Positions 1 through 7,615 of a DNA stretch of 53,706 nt are shown in pieces. The DNA is from Lachnospiraceae bacterium. GTDB taxonomy: Bacteria; Bacillota; Clostridia; Lachnospirales; Lachnospiraceae. Every line of letters begins with the position of its first letter. The first letter of the stretch is position 1. The stretch spans positions 1-53,706 of the forward strand of contig JAFQIE010000009.1 in NCBI GenBank assembly GCA_017397645.1, read 5' to 3'. The notes under the pieces were generated by a model that did no database searches, was not told the origin of the DNA, and saw only the letters and a list, made by a program, of their open reading frames with translations. Both the position numbers and the translations under genes were made by a program.

Positions 1-7
1 CCTTCAT
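1..7 (-). CDS. Start of a gene running off the left edge (partial)
   Basis: On the minus strand an ATG AAG lies at the window edge, preceded a few bases upstream by GGAGGG (around 12-17), a good ribosome site. Only two codons are visible, so nothing can be said about the product. It would be co-oriented with and downstream of the quinone-oxidoreductase-like gene at 72-1064. Confidence 0.4.
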
Positions 8-71
8 GGGACCCTCCTGCTTTACTTTTCATTCATCTACAAATACATCTTGGCAATTTGTCCGACTTCTT

Positions 72-1064
72 TTATTCATTTCCCTTTACGGTCAACACGA
101 TCTTACCTGCGCTCTTGCCGGACTGCATCAAATCCTGCGCCTCTTCCGCCTGAGTAATGGGGTATACCTTAAAAATGGTAGGACGGATTTCTCCGCTTTC
201 TACCTTAGGCCAAATCAAATCTACCATGTCGCCCAGCAGTTTTTTCTTCTGCTCGGGAGTACGGCTTCTCAGATTGGTACCGATGACGCGGGTTCTGCGT
301 ACATACATACTCTTCAAATTAATGGTGGACGGATCGCCTGCCAACGTAGCGATCATAATCCATCTGCCGTCAAAGTTCATGTAAGGCAAACATTCGCCGA
401 CAGTATCACCACCAAGACAGTCTACGGTGATATCCACAGGGGTACCTGCTTCCAGTTCTCTCTTCATTACATCTACCAACTTTTCTCTGGAAGTATTTAC
501 CACATAATCTGCCTTTAGGTGTCCAATTGCCTGTTCCTGCTCATCGTTCATAACGGTTGTGAGAACACGCACACCAAAGCATTTTGCCATGGGAATAATC
601 ACACTTGCCAAGCCGCTGGCACCGGCTGTCACCAAAAGGGTGTCTCCGGACTTCAATCCGCCTTCCAAAAACAAGAACAGGTATGCTGCTCCGTATACCT
701 CAGGCAGAGCCGCCGCCTCAACCATAGACAGCCCTTTGGGAATAGGCATCAGCATTCCTTCCGGTACAGCTACGTATTCTGCGTATCCGCCGCTTCCCAG
801 CAATGCACACACTTTATCTCCTACGTGCCACTTGCCCTCTTCTTCTACCTTTTTACCAACAGCCTTGATTTCACCTGCTGCCTCCAAGCCGAACCAATCC
901 GGCCATCCGGGAGGAGGGGGATACTGGCCCGCTCTCTGCAATAAGTCCGCTCTGTTTAAAGCAGCAGCTTCCACTTCCAATAACACTTCATCTTCTTTAA
1001 TTTGTGGGTCCGGCACCTCTGTCCAATGCAGATGACCGTCTTCGCCATTCAATACTGCACGCAT
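72..1064 (-). CDS. NAD(P)H:quinone oxidoreductase-like MDR (zinc-independent alcohol dehydrogenase family) protein
   Basis: 330 aa, full length for the quinone-oxidoreductase branch of the medium-chain dehydrogenase/reductase family. The N-terminal half is the GroES-like fold, with the ALNRADLLQRAGQYP segment near residue 40 that is characteristic of PIG3/QorA-type enzymes. The NAD(P)-binding Rossmann part follows, with a TAGASGLAS nucleotide loop near residue 150. The structural-zinc cysteine cluster of alcohol dehydrogenases is not visible, which fits the zinc-free subfamily. Such enzymes reduce quinones or enones with NADPH; the substrate here is unknown. The start is supported by AAAGGAG about 8 bases upstream of ATG at 1064. 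It diverges from the AraC-type gene at 1192, which may control it. Confidence 0.88.
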   Translation of the reverse strand: MRAVLNGEDGHLHWTEVPDPQIKEDEVLLEVEAAALNRADLLQRAGQYPPPPGWPDWFGLEAAGEIKAVGKKVEEEGKWHVGDKVCALLGSGGYAEYVAVPEGMLMPIPKGLSMVEAAALPEVYGAAYLFLFLEGGLKSGDTLLVTAGASGLASVIIPMAKCFGVRVLTTVMNDEQEQAIGHLKADYVVNTSREKLVDVMKRELEAGTPVDITVDCLGGDTVGECLPYMNFDGRWIMIATLAGDPSTINLKSMYVRRTRVIGTNLRSRTPEQKKKLLGDMVDLIWPKVESGEIRPTIFKVYPITQAEEAQDLMQSGKSAGKIVLTVKGNE

Positions 1065-1191
1065 GTAATTTTCTCCTTTACTTTTATCTCTTTGGCAGAT
1101 ATACCGCCTATGTTACTTGAATTTTATCACTTTTTATGTTATCTTAACATGGAAAAATTGGAATATACGCATGTATAAAAAGGAGTTTACT

Positions 1192-2004
1192 ATGTCCATT
1201 CATATGAATCTCAACGCCACACACTATGTTATGGCAGCGAATGCGCATTATTATAAAGTACCCACCGAGGAACGATATATAGACAGAACCCTGCCTCACC
1301 ACGATTTAATCTATCTGGTGGAGGGCAGCTGGTCCATCACAGAAAACGAACAGGAATATCCCCTGCAAAAGGATGATTGTCTCCTGCTTTCCGCAGGACG
1401 CCATCACTACACCCGCCTTCCCTGCGCGCCCGGCACCCGGACTTTTTGCATTCATATTTCCGGTGACACGCAGGCAGCAATTGAACAGAATGATGTGATT
1501 GAACTGCCCACTCTGATTCACGCACATAATAATCCCAAGATAAAAAAATATTTCAGCGAAATCGTAACAGTCTATTGGGGAAAAGGTGATTATAAAGAAA
1601 AACAACTCTCTGCTCTATTGGACCTGCTATTTTTGGAACTTCGCTCTCTGACACAGGCAAAACAGGACAGCGACTTGGCGGAGCAGGCAATCTCACTCCT
1701 CACTGCCGCCCCCCACATTCATTATACCAGTAAGGAAATGGCAGAGGTGCTTTTCGTCAGCACCAAGACTCTGGATAAATCCATGGTGCACAGAACCGGC
1801 TTATCCTTCCACGCATATCAAAAAGAACGAAAGTTAGAGATGGCTGCATCCCTTTTGGTAAACGAACCCGATTTGCAACTGCGGGAAATCGCCAATGCAT
1901 TAGGATTCTATGACGAATTTCATTTCAGTAAGAGTTTTAAACAGAAGTATCAATTGTCTCCCAGAGGATACCGCTTGAAACACAGCGGAAACGAATCCCA
2001 ATAA
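1192..2004 (+). CDS. AraC family transcriptional regulator
   Basis: 270 aa. The N-terminal part (about residues 10-110) reads as a cupin-like sensing domain (HHDLIYLVEGSWSIT, then a metal-independent barrel pattern). The C-terminal about 95 residues contain the paired AraC helix-turn-helix: the second HTH is visible as LREIANALGFYDEFHFSKSF followed by G-x-SPRGYR near the end. I chose ATG 1192 because AAGGAG lies 6 bases before it; an ORF extension to 1117 lacks a ribosome site. It is divergent from the oxidoreductase at 72-1064, with 127 bp between the starts, so it probably regulates that gene. The inducer is unknown. Confidence 0.85.
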   Translation: MSIHMNLNATHYVMAANAHYYKVPTEERYIDRTLPHHDLIYLVEGSWSITENEQEYPLQKDDCLLLSAGRHHYTRLPCAPGTRTFCIHISGDTQAAIEQNDVIELPTLIHAHNNPKIKKYFSEIVTVYWGKGDYKEKQLSALLDLLFLELRSLTQAKQDSDLAEQAISLLTAAPHIHYTSKEMAEVLFVSTKTLDKSMVHRTGLSFHAYQKERKLEMAASLLVNEPDLQLREIANALGFYDEFHFSKSFKQKYQLSPRGYRLKHSGNESQ

Positions 2005-2020
2005 AAAATTAAATTTTACG

Positions 2021-2049
2021 TTGACAAATGTTTACGAAAGGCGTATCAT
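2021..2049 (+). promoter_or_regulatory. Sigma-A promoter of the Phe/Tyr biosynthesis operon
   Basis: TTGACA at 2021-2026, 17-bp spacer, TATCAT at 2044-2049. Transcription would start near 2056, about 30 bases before the leader peptide start. It lies just after the AraC stop codon at 2004. Confidence 0.8.
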
Positions 2050-2085
2050 TCAAATCAAATTTAGAAAGAAGGAGGCAGCAAAACA

Positions 2086-2157
2086 ATGAATAAAGCGTTT
2101 TATTACTTTTATTACTTTGTTCAGGACTGCCCGCTTTCTTTGATGACTATCGCATAA
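2086..2157 (+). CDS. Phe/Tyr leader peptide (attenuation peptide)
   Basis: A 23-codon ORF with GGAGG at 2071-2075 and ATG at 2086. Residues 5-11 are F-Y-Y-F-Y-Y-F, seven consecutive aromatic codons, followed by VQDCPLSLMTIA and a stop. It sits between a sigma-A promoter and an intrinsic terminator (2189-2233) ahead of aroF-pheA-tyrA. By analogy with pheA and trp leader peptides, stalling of the ribosome at Phe/Tyr codons when the charged tRNAs are scarce should prevent terminator formation. A segment inside the leader (2125-2133) can pair, with one wobble and one mismatch, with 2181-2189, which overlaps the terminator's 5' arm, so a pause/antiterminator switch is feasible. The sequence shows this layout directly; the mechanism is inferred. 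Confidence 0.88.
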   Translation: MNKAFYYFYYFVQDCPLSLMTIA

Positions 2158-2188
2158 ATTTGTGCTTTAGGAATAGACGACGGACGGT

Positions 2189-2233
2189 CCGCTTTCATTG
2201 TGCTTTGTTCAGCAACTATGAAGCGGCTTTTTT
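2189..2233 (+). terminator. Attenuator terminator before the DAHP synthase gene
   Basis: CCGCTTTCAT at 2189-2198 pairs with ATGAAGCGG at 2218-2226 with one bulged T. The inner TGCT/AGCA can extend the stem, and CTTTTTT follows. The hairpin stands between the leader peptide and the first structural gene. Confidence 0.85.
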
Positions 2234-2267
2234 AATGTCAACAGAATTTGAAAAGAGGTAACTAACT

Positions 2268-3296
2268 ATGCAGATGAATTTCCACAGAAAACTTCCTATT
2301 CCTAAGGAAGTAAAAGCAGAATTTCCCCTGACCCCGGAGATGGAACAGATGAAAGCCAAGCGGGACGAAAGTATCCGTGCCGTATTTGATGGTACATCTG
2401 ACAAATTTATTTTGGTTATCGGCCCCTGCTCCGCAGACCACAGCGAGCCCGTGCTGGAATACATCAGCAGACTCCGCCGCATTGAGGAACAGGTATCCGA
2501 CAAAATTGTGATTATCCCCCGCATCTATACCAACAAACCACGTACCACAGGGCAGGGTTACAAGGGTATGTTACATCAGCCCGACCCCGAGGCAAAACCT
2601 GATATGTATAAGGGAATTGTTGCTATCAGAGAATTACATTTGTCCGCTTTGCGGGACTATGGATTTTCCTGTGCGGACGAAATGCTATATCCCGAAAACC
2701 ACAGATACCTCTCCGACCTACTCTCCTATGTTGCCGTAGGTGCGCGTTCCGTGGAAGACCAGCAGCACAGACTGACAGCAAGTGGTGTGGGCATCCCTGT
2801 GGGAATGAAAAATCCCACCGGCGGTGATCTGAATGTCATGATGAATTCTTTGGTGGCTGCGCAATCCGGTCACACCTTCCTGTACCGTGGCTGGGAGGTA
2901 TCCACTGAGGGCAACCCCTATGCACATGCTATATTGCGTGGTTTTGTGGATTATACCGGGCGAAGCGTTTCCAACTATCACTACGAAGACCTTCTGAGAG
3001 TCATGGATTTATATGAAAAACTGAATTTAGCAAATCCCTCTGTTATCGTGGATACCAACCATAACAATTCCGGCAAGAAATACTTAGAACAGATTCGTAT
3101 CGCTAAGGATATTGTTCACAGCCGCAATCAGAACTCCACCATCAAATCCCTTGTGAAGGGCTTGATGATTGAAAGTTACTTGGAAGACGGTGCGCAAAGT
3201 GCCGACGAGCATGTATTCGGCAAATCCATTACCGACCCTTGTTTAGGATGGGAAAAAACCGAGCAACTTATTTTGGATATTGCAGACAAGCTGTAA
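2268..3296 (+). CDS. aroF: 3-deoxy-7-phosphoheptulonate (DAHP) synthase, class I AroF/G/H type
   Basis: 342 aa. Catalyses the condensation of phosphoenolpyruvate and erythrose 4-phosphate, the first committed step of the shikimate pathway. It is a class I (AroFGH-like) enzyme: VIGPCSADH near residue 50 (metal-binding Cys), IYTNKPRTTGQGYKG near 90, GARSVEDQQHR near 160, PVGMKNPTGG near 180, and a C-terminal DTNHNNSGK. The N-terminal extension before the barrel is the short regulatory segment typical of feedback-inhibited enzymes. Membership of a Phe/Tyr operon suggests inhibition by Phe and/or Tyr, but which one cannot be read from the sequence. The start has AGAGGT upstream. First structural gene after the attenuator; pheA follows after 76 bp. 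Confidence 0.95.
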   Translation: MQMNFHRKLPIPKEVKAEFPLTPEMEQMKAKRDESIRAVFDGTSDKFILVIGPCSADHSEPVLEYISRLRRIEEQVSDKIVIIPRIYTNKPRTTGQGYKGMLHQPDPEAKPDMYKGIVAIRELHLSALRDYGFSCADEMLYPENHRYLSDLLSYVAVGARSVEDQQHRLTASGVGIPVGMKNPTGGDLNVMMNSLVAAQSGHTFLYRGWEVSTEGNPYAHAILRGFVDYTGRSVSNYHYEDLLRVMDLYEKLNLANPSVIVDTNHNNSGKKYLEQIRIAKDIVHSRNQNSTIKSLVKGLMIESYLEDGAQSADEHVFGKSITDPCLGWEKTEQLILDIADKL

Positions 3297-3372
3297 AGAG
3301 GTAAGACAATTATAGAATGATTTTGCGCAAGCGGATTTCTACAAGAGAAGACTCTCGAGAAAGGACCACGAA

Positions 3373-4461
3373 ATGAAGAACAAATTGGACGAAGCAAGAC
3401 AAATCATCAACGAAGTAGATTCCCAGATGGCTGAACTTTTTGTGAAAAGAATGCGTGCGGCAGAAATGGTGTACGAGCATAAAAAAGAATTTGGTCTGCC
3501 CATCTTAGACGCCACAAGGGAACAGGCTGTCATCGAGAAGAATACGGCCTTGATTGAAGATGATATCCTGAAGGGATACTATATTGACTACATCAAAAAT
3601 ATGATGTCCGTCTCCCGTGCTTATCAGTACCGCCTTCAAAACGGGCTCAAAGTGGCATATAGCGGAGTGGAAGGTGCTTTTGCACATATCGCAGCAGGAA
3701 GAATCTTTCCGGAAAGCGAACGGATCTCCTGTCCGGACTTTAAGGCGGCTTATCGCGCTGTGGAAAACGGGGAATGCGATGTGGCTGTACTCCCCATTGA
3801 AAACAGTTATGCAGGAGAAGTAGGACAGACCATGGACCTTATCTTTTCCGGAAATCTGTTCATAAACGGCATCTACGAACTTCCCATTCACCAGAACCTC
3901 TTGGGTATTCCCGGTGCCACCATCGAAGATGTGAAAAAGGTAGTCAGCCATCCCCAAGCCCTTAGCCAATGCCATGATTATATCAAAATGCGCGGATTGG
4001 ATGCAGAAGAAGCCGGCAATACAGCCGTAGCAGCAAAAAGCGTGGCGGATGCCAAGGACAAATCCATCGGCGCCATCGCAAGTGTAGAGACAGCTGAAAT
4101 TTATGGTCTTAAGGTATTGGAAGCGAACATTAATAAAAGTGCGGAAAACACCACCCGTTTCGCAGTGTTGTCCAAAGTACAGGCCAGCACACCTGCACTT
4201 TCCAATTCCGTATTACTGTTCACCGTAAAACATGAAGCGGGATCTTTGGCTAAAGCCATCAGCATCATCGGAAAGTACGGATATAATATGACCGCCCTCA
4301 GAAGCCGTCCCATGAAGAAACACTCCTGGCAATATTACTTCTATATCGAAATCAACGGCGCTACTGAAACCCCTGATGGACAGCAGATGATTAGTGAATT
4401 AAAACAGGTGTGCGATAAACTGAAAGTGGCCGGTACTTTCGCGCCACATGTGGAGATATAA
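3373..4461 (+). CDS. pheA: Bifunctional chorismate mutase / prephenate dehydratase
   Basis: 362 aa, the usual length of the fused P-protein. Residues 1-90 are an AroQ-type chorismate mutase helical domain. Residues about 95-280 are prephenate dehydratase: VAYSGVEGAFAH at its start, LPIENSYAGEV, and the catalytic TRF motif as NTTRFAVL near residue 260. Residues about 285-360 are an ACT domain (GSLAKAISIIGKYGYNM, then LRSRP) that normally binds phenylalanine for feedback inhibition. It makes phenylpyruvate from chorismate via prephenate. It lies between DAHP synthase and prephenate dehydrogenase (2-bp gap to tyrA), so the operon supplies both Phe and Tyr. Confidence 0.95.
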   Translation: MKNKLDEARQIINEVDSQMAELFVKRMRAAEMVYEHKKEFGLPILDATREQAVIEKNTALIEDDILKGYYIDYIKNMMSVSRAYQYRLQNGLKVAYSGVEGAFAHIAAGRIFPESERISCPDFKAAYRAVENGECDVAVLPIENSYAGEVGQTMDLIFSGNLFINGIYELPIHQNLLGIPGATIEDVKKVVSHPQALSQCHDYIKMRGLDAEEAGNTAVAAKSVADAKDKSIGAIASVETAEIYGLKVLEANINKSAENTTRFAVLSKVQASTPALSNSVLLFTVKHEAGSLAKAISIIGKYGYNMTALRSRPMKKHSWQYYFYIEINGATETPDGQQMISELKQVCDKLKVAGTFAPHVEI

Positions 4462-4463
4462 AA

Positions 4464-5321
4464 ATGATTGTAGATATAAGCAAAAAAATATTAATTGTAG
4501 GTTTGGGCCTTTTGGGAGGAAGCTATGCCAGAGCTTTGAAACGTTTTGGCTTTCATATCAGCGCCATCACCAAGGAACAGAGTTCCATAGACTACGCAAT
4601 CAGAGAACAAATTATCGACGAAGGTTCTACCACACTGGATGAGCGAATTATCGGAGATGCAGACCTTGTGGTTTTCGCCCTCTATCCCAAGATATTTGTA
4701 GAGTGGATTGCGCAGAACCAAGGTCTTCTGAAAAGCGGCGCCCTAATTACCGACGTGACAGGCGTAAAAGGAAGCATTGTATACAAAATACAGGATATGC
4801 TCCGTTCCGATGTGGAATTCATTGCAGCCCACCCAATGGCAGGTCGTGAAGTTTCCGGTGTAGAGAACAGTACCGACAAAATATTTGCCGGAGCAAACTA
4901 CATTGTGACTCCCACCGAGAAAAATACCCCCGAGGCAATCGAAACCTGCTTGGAGTTGGGTAAACTGTTAGGCTTCTCCAACGTAGCCACACTATCCCCG
5001 GAAGACCACGATGAAATGATAGGCTTCTTATCACAATTAACTCACTGCATCGCCATCACTCTAATGACCTGCAACGACAAAGAAGACATGGAGAAATTCA
5101 CCGGAGACTCCTTCCGTGATTTGACCCGAATCGCCAGAATCAACGACCTGATGTGGAGCGAACTATTTGTGGCCAACAAAGCCGCTCTTTTAGAACAGAT
5201 GGATTTGTTTATGGATAAATTCAACGAACTGAAAACCATGTTGGAAACAGAAGACATCGACGGAATGCGCGCCATGATGCGCCACTCCACCGAAAGAAGA
5301 ACCTTATTTGACAAAAAGTGA
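4464..5321 (+). CDS. tyrA: Prephenate dehydrogenase
   Basis: 285 aa, the length of a monofunctional TyrA without an ACT domain. The Rossmann loop GLGLLGGSYARAL is near residue 12. The family motif HPMAGREVSG is near residue 120, with the conserved His and Arg. Further C-terminal are SPEDHDEMIGFLSQLTH and an FRDLTRIA helix. It converts prephenate to 4-hydroxyphenylpyruvate with NAD+, giving the Tyr branch. It begins 2 bp after the pheA stop and is presumably translationally coupled. Its TGA stop lies inside the 5' arm of the following terminator hairpin. Confidence 0.94.
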   Translation: MIVDISKKILIVGLGLLGGSYARALKRFGFHISAITKEQSSIDYAIREQIIDEGSTTLDERIIGDADLVVFALYPKIFVEWIAQNQGLLKSGALITDVTGVKGSIVYKIQDMLRSDVEFIAAHPMAGREVSGVENSTDKIFAGANYIVTPTEKNTPEAIETCLELGKLLGFSNVATLSPEDHDEMIGFLSQLTHCIAITLMTCNDKEDMEKFTGDSFRDLTRIARINDLMWSELFVANKAALLEQMDLFMDKFNELKTMLETEDIDGMRAMMRHSTERRTLFDKK

Positions 5322-5339
5322 GCCATCGGCTCACTTTTT
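5313..5339. terminator. Bidirectional terminator between tyrA and mscS
   Basis: Perfect 12-bp stem: AAAAAGTGAGCC at 5313-5324, loop ATC, GGCTCACTTTTT at 5328-5339. It has A-runs on one side and T-runs on the other, so it works on both strands for these convergent genes. The tyrA stop codon is within the stem. Confidence 0.9.
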
Positions 5340-5348
5340 GTTTATATT

Positions 5349-6149
5349 CTATACCATATGTACATTGACATGAGGATAACTTATGGTAATCCCATTTTTG
5401 TCGAAAGTAGGTTTTATTGCATCCATAACATCAAAATACACGGTCCAATAATCAGCGCTGGAACACCAGGCACGAACAACGTAAGTAATATCATTAGCGC
5501 CATACTGACTGACATGAACTACAGGTTTCATTTCTTCCTGCGTATAAATCAAAGGATGTTTCTCCAAAAGTTCCAGTAGAACCGCTTTCACCTTTTCGAT
5601 GTCATCGTCATACGACGCACTCACTGTGATGTCCACCCGTCGATTTACGGCACATGTATAATTGGTTATATTGGAGTTGGCAATGGCACTGTTTGGAATC
5701 TGAATTAGTTTCTTATCAGGAGTATCCAGTTTAGTGTAAAACAATCCCACCTCCCTCACAATCCCCGATTCTCCACCGGCATCCACAAAATCACCAATCT
5801 GGAAAGGTTTATTGGATATGATTTGAATGCCTCCGAACACATTGGACAAGAATCCTTGAACAGCCAGGGAAACCGCAACTCCCACAACAGAAAGAGCTGC
5901 TACCAACGAAGAAACCGTAATTCCCATACTTCCCAAAACAATGATTAGAGAAACAAAAAGCAAAAGTGTTTTTACCGCAATCCGAAGAATTTTGGTTATA
6001 AGTAAATCCAGTTTTGCTTTCCTTACAAAGCGGTCAAAAACAGCTAAAATCAACTTAACGGCGACTAAACAAACTGCAATTAACAACACTAGGGATATTA
6101 CCTTTTCAACAGGAAAATTTTTTATAAAATCCAAAACTCTAGACCCCAT
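5349..6149 (-). CDS. Small-conductance mechanosensitive channel, MscS family
   Basis: 266 aa. Three hydrophobic segments lie in the first about 115 residues; the third is the Gly/Ala-rich pore helix (GVAVSLAVQGFLSNVFGGIQII). The MscS beta domain follows, with the hallmark NKPFQIGDFVDAGGESG and PNSAIANSNITNYT, and then the alpha/beta cytoplasmic vestibule. It opens under membrane tension during hypo-osmotic shock. AGGAGG lies directly upstream of ATG 6149. Convergent with tyrA. Confidence 0.92.
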   Translation of the reverse strand: MGSRVLDFIKNFPVEKVISLVLLIAVCLVAVKLILAVFDRFVRKAKLDLLITKILRIAVKTLLLFVSLIIVLGSMGITVSSLVAALSVVGVAVSLAVQGFLSNVFGGIQIISNKPFQIGDFVDAGGESGIVREVGLFYTKLDTPDKKLIQIPNSAIANSNITNYTCAVNRRVDITVSASYDDDIEKVKAVLLELLEKHPLIYTQEEMKPVVHVSQYGANDITYVVRAWCSSADYWTVYFDVMDAIKPTFDKNGITISYPHVNVHMV

Positions 6150-6166
6150 ATTGCCTCCTAAATTTT

Positions 6167-6424
6167 TTATTTCTTATTGACCTTACTTGTCTCAACAATC
6201 TGCGTTTTACCGCAATGTCTGCAGACATATTCCGTGGCATAGGTAATTCGCTCACCTGCCACATGATAAGTTGCCATTTGATGCAACTCACCCTTCAGAT
6301 GTGGCTGAGTCAAGGACTCAACAACCCGAGTGTCCTCTCTTGCAATTTCCGTGGTTTGCCCCTTCGATAAGGCAAATAACTTCCTGCACTCAGGACATTT
6401 TCTTATAATTGACAGATTCTTCAT
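6167..6424 (-). CDS. Small zinc-ribbon protein of unknown function
   Basis: 85 aa with two CxxC pairs: CPECRKLF near residue 9 and CRHCGKTQ near residue 69, consistent with one zinc-ribbon site. AAAGGAG lies 5 bases before the ATG. The start overlaps the end of the ORF at 6421-6642 by ATGA, suggesting translational coupling. Its stop is 17 bp before mscS on the same strand. I do not recognise a named family; the central segment (TRVVESLTQPHLKGELHQM) has no motif I can assign. Confidence 0.7.
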   Translation of the reverse strand: MKNLSIIRKCPECRKLFALSKGQTTEIAREDTRVVESLTQPHLKGELHQMATYHVAGERITYATEYVCRHCGKTQIVETSKVNKK

Positions 6425-6642
6425 AAAGGCTCCTTTCGGCTTACATTTTCAATATGTTGCTTCCGTATATCATCATCAACCTGAGCATATGGATATAGTT
6501 TATTATACATATTTTCCATATCACTCTCACTTATCAAAATAGATGCTTGATTACAGAGGTCAGATACTGTCGATGCAACCCTATGACGATTAATTACACG
6601 AATACACTCACAACTATTGACACGATTTTGCTTGCTTTTCAA
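6421..6642 (-). CDS. Small unidentified ORF between RhuM and the zinc-ribbon gene
   Basis: Up to 73 aa if it starts at TTG 6642, which would overlap the 3' end of the RhuM gene by 29 bases; an internal ATG would give only about 32 residues. It ends in an ATGA overlap with the next gene, and such coupling is the main support for it being translated. The sequence contains a charged C-terminal half (NKLYPYAQVDDDIRKQHIE) and no recognisable domain. It could equally be a remnant of a longer gene that was cut when RhuM arrived. Confidence 0.4.
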   Translation of the reverse strand: MKSKQNRVNSCECIRVINRHRVASTVSDLCNQASILISESDMENMYNKLYPYAQVDDDIRKQHIENVSRKEPL

Positions 6643-7615
6643 TATTCTTAATGGTTAAAAGATACTCTTCCTCTACTGGTGAAAGATTTTGAATCTGATA
6701 TTTCTGATATTCTTCATTCGCTTTTGTCATTGCCTGTGCATGACTAACACTGCCGGCTCCTTCTAATAACTTATCCCCAGTCGCTTTGAGAACATTATCT
6801 AAATGCTCAACATAATCACTCATATACATAGGATTATGACGCATAGCCTGAATTTCAGCAAAATCAAAATACCCGGAAACAATATTGTTCAAAATTTTCA
6901 ATTCTTTTTCATCTAAATAATTTTTTGCAATACCAATATCTTTTTTTGTTGGAAAATCTCCAGAAAATGTTCTTAATCCCATAAACGGTTGTTCTGCATT
7001 AGCGCGCTCATAGATTACTTCTGCCGCTGTATGACCATGTGCTGCAAAATGCAATTTATTTTGAACAATCTTAAAAAATGCAATAGATTCTGAACTCTTC
7101 GGATTATAATCTACACTTGTCGCATACAAATCTAAAACCTGACGATACATCACTTTTTCAGAAGAACGTATGTCTCTGATTCTATCCAACAACTCTTTCC
7201 AGTAACTTCCGCCACCAAGTTGTTTTAATCGTTCATCATCCATTGTGAAACCTTTTATCATATACTCTTTCAGACGTTCTGTTGCCCAGCGTCTGAAATT
7301 TGTAGCAATGATAGACTTTATTCTGTATCCGAGAGAAATAATCATGTCTAAATTATAATGAACCACATTATAGTTTTTTCCGTCTGTTCCAGTTGTTCGG
7401 AATTTCCGAACAACTGAATCTTCTTCCAATTCTCCCTCCTCAAAAATATGCTTAATATGTTCACTGACATTCGACTTACTTGTCTGATACAGTTCACATA
7501 ATTGCGCCTGTGTCAGCCAGACTGTTTCAGCTGCTATCTTCACATCAATCTTAGTTATTCCGTTTTCTGATTGATAAATCAAAATTTCACTATTATTGCA
7601 ATCTTTCAAGTGCAT
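6614..7615 (-). CDS. RhuM-family protein (virulence_RhuM)
   Basis: 333 aa, full length for the RhuM family first noted in a Salmonella pathogenicity island. The N-terminal half has the conserved pattern TVWLTQAQLCELYQTSKSNV (a DNA-binding-like helical motif), then VVRKFRTTGTDGKNYNVVHYNLDMIISLGYR, FRRWATERLKEYMIKGF and DDERLKQ. The C-terminal part resembles Fic/Doc-associated segments (HAAHGHTAAEV, FSGDFPTKKDI). The molecular function of the family is not established; many members sit on mobile or defence DNA. Its ATG overlaps the last codons of rlmD by 10 bases, so it has been placed in the rlmD transcript. Confidence 0.85.
   Translation of the reverse strand: MHLKDCNNSEILIYQSENGITKIDVKIAAETVWLTQAQLCELYQTSKSNVSEHIKHIFEEGELEEDSVVRKFRTTGTDGKNYNVVHYNLDMIISLGYRIKSIIATNFRRWATERLKEYMIKGFTMDDERLKQLGGGSYWKELLDRIRDIRSSEKVMYRQVLDLYATSVDYNPKSSESIAFFKIVQNKLHFAAHGHTAAEVIYERANAEQPFMGLRTFSGDFPTKKDIGIAKNYLDEKELKILNNIVSGYFDFAEIQAMRHNPMYMSDYVEHLDNVLKATGDKLLEGAGSVSHAQAMTKANEEYQKYQIQNLSPVEEEYLLTIKNIEKQAKSCQ

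Noticed and set aside
6-518. 170-aa plus-strand ORF opposite the quinone oxidoreductase
   Set aside because: Mirror frame of a clearly coding gene, no domain, no ribosome site; likewise the other plus-strand ORFs at 519-1035.
1117-1191. Longer N-terminus of the AraC-type protein
   Set aside because: The in-frame extension has no ribosome site; ATG 1192 has AAGGAG at ideal distance.
2050-2267. T-box riboswitch upstream of aroF
   Set aside because: No T-box sequence (AGGGTGGNACCGCG-like) or specifier stem is present; the leader peptide with aromatic codons explains the region better.
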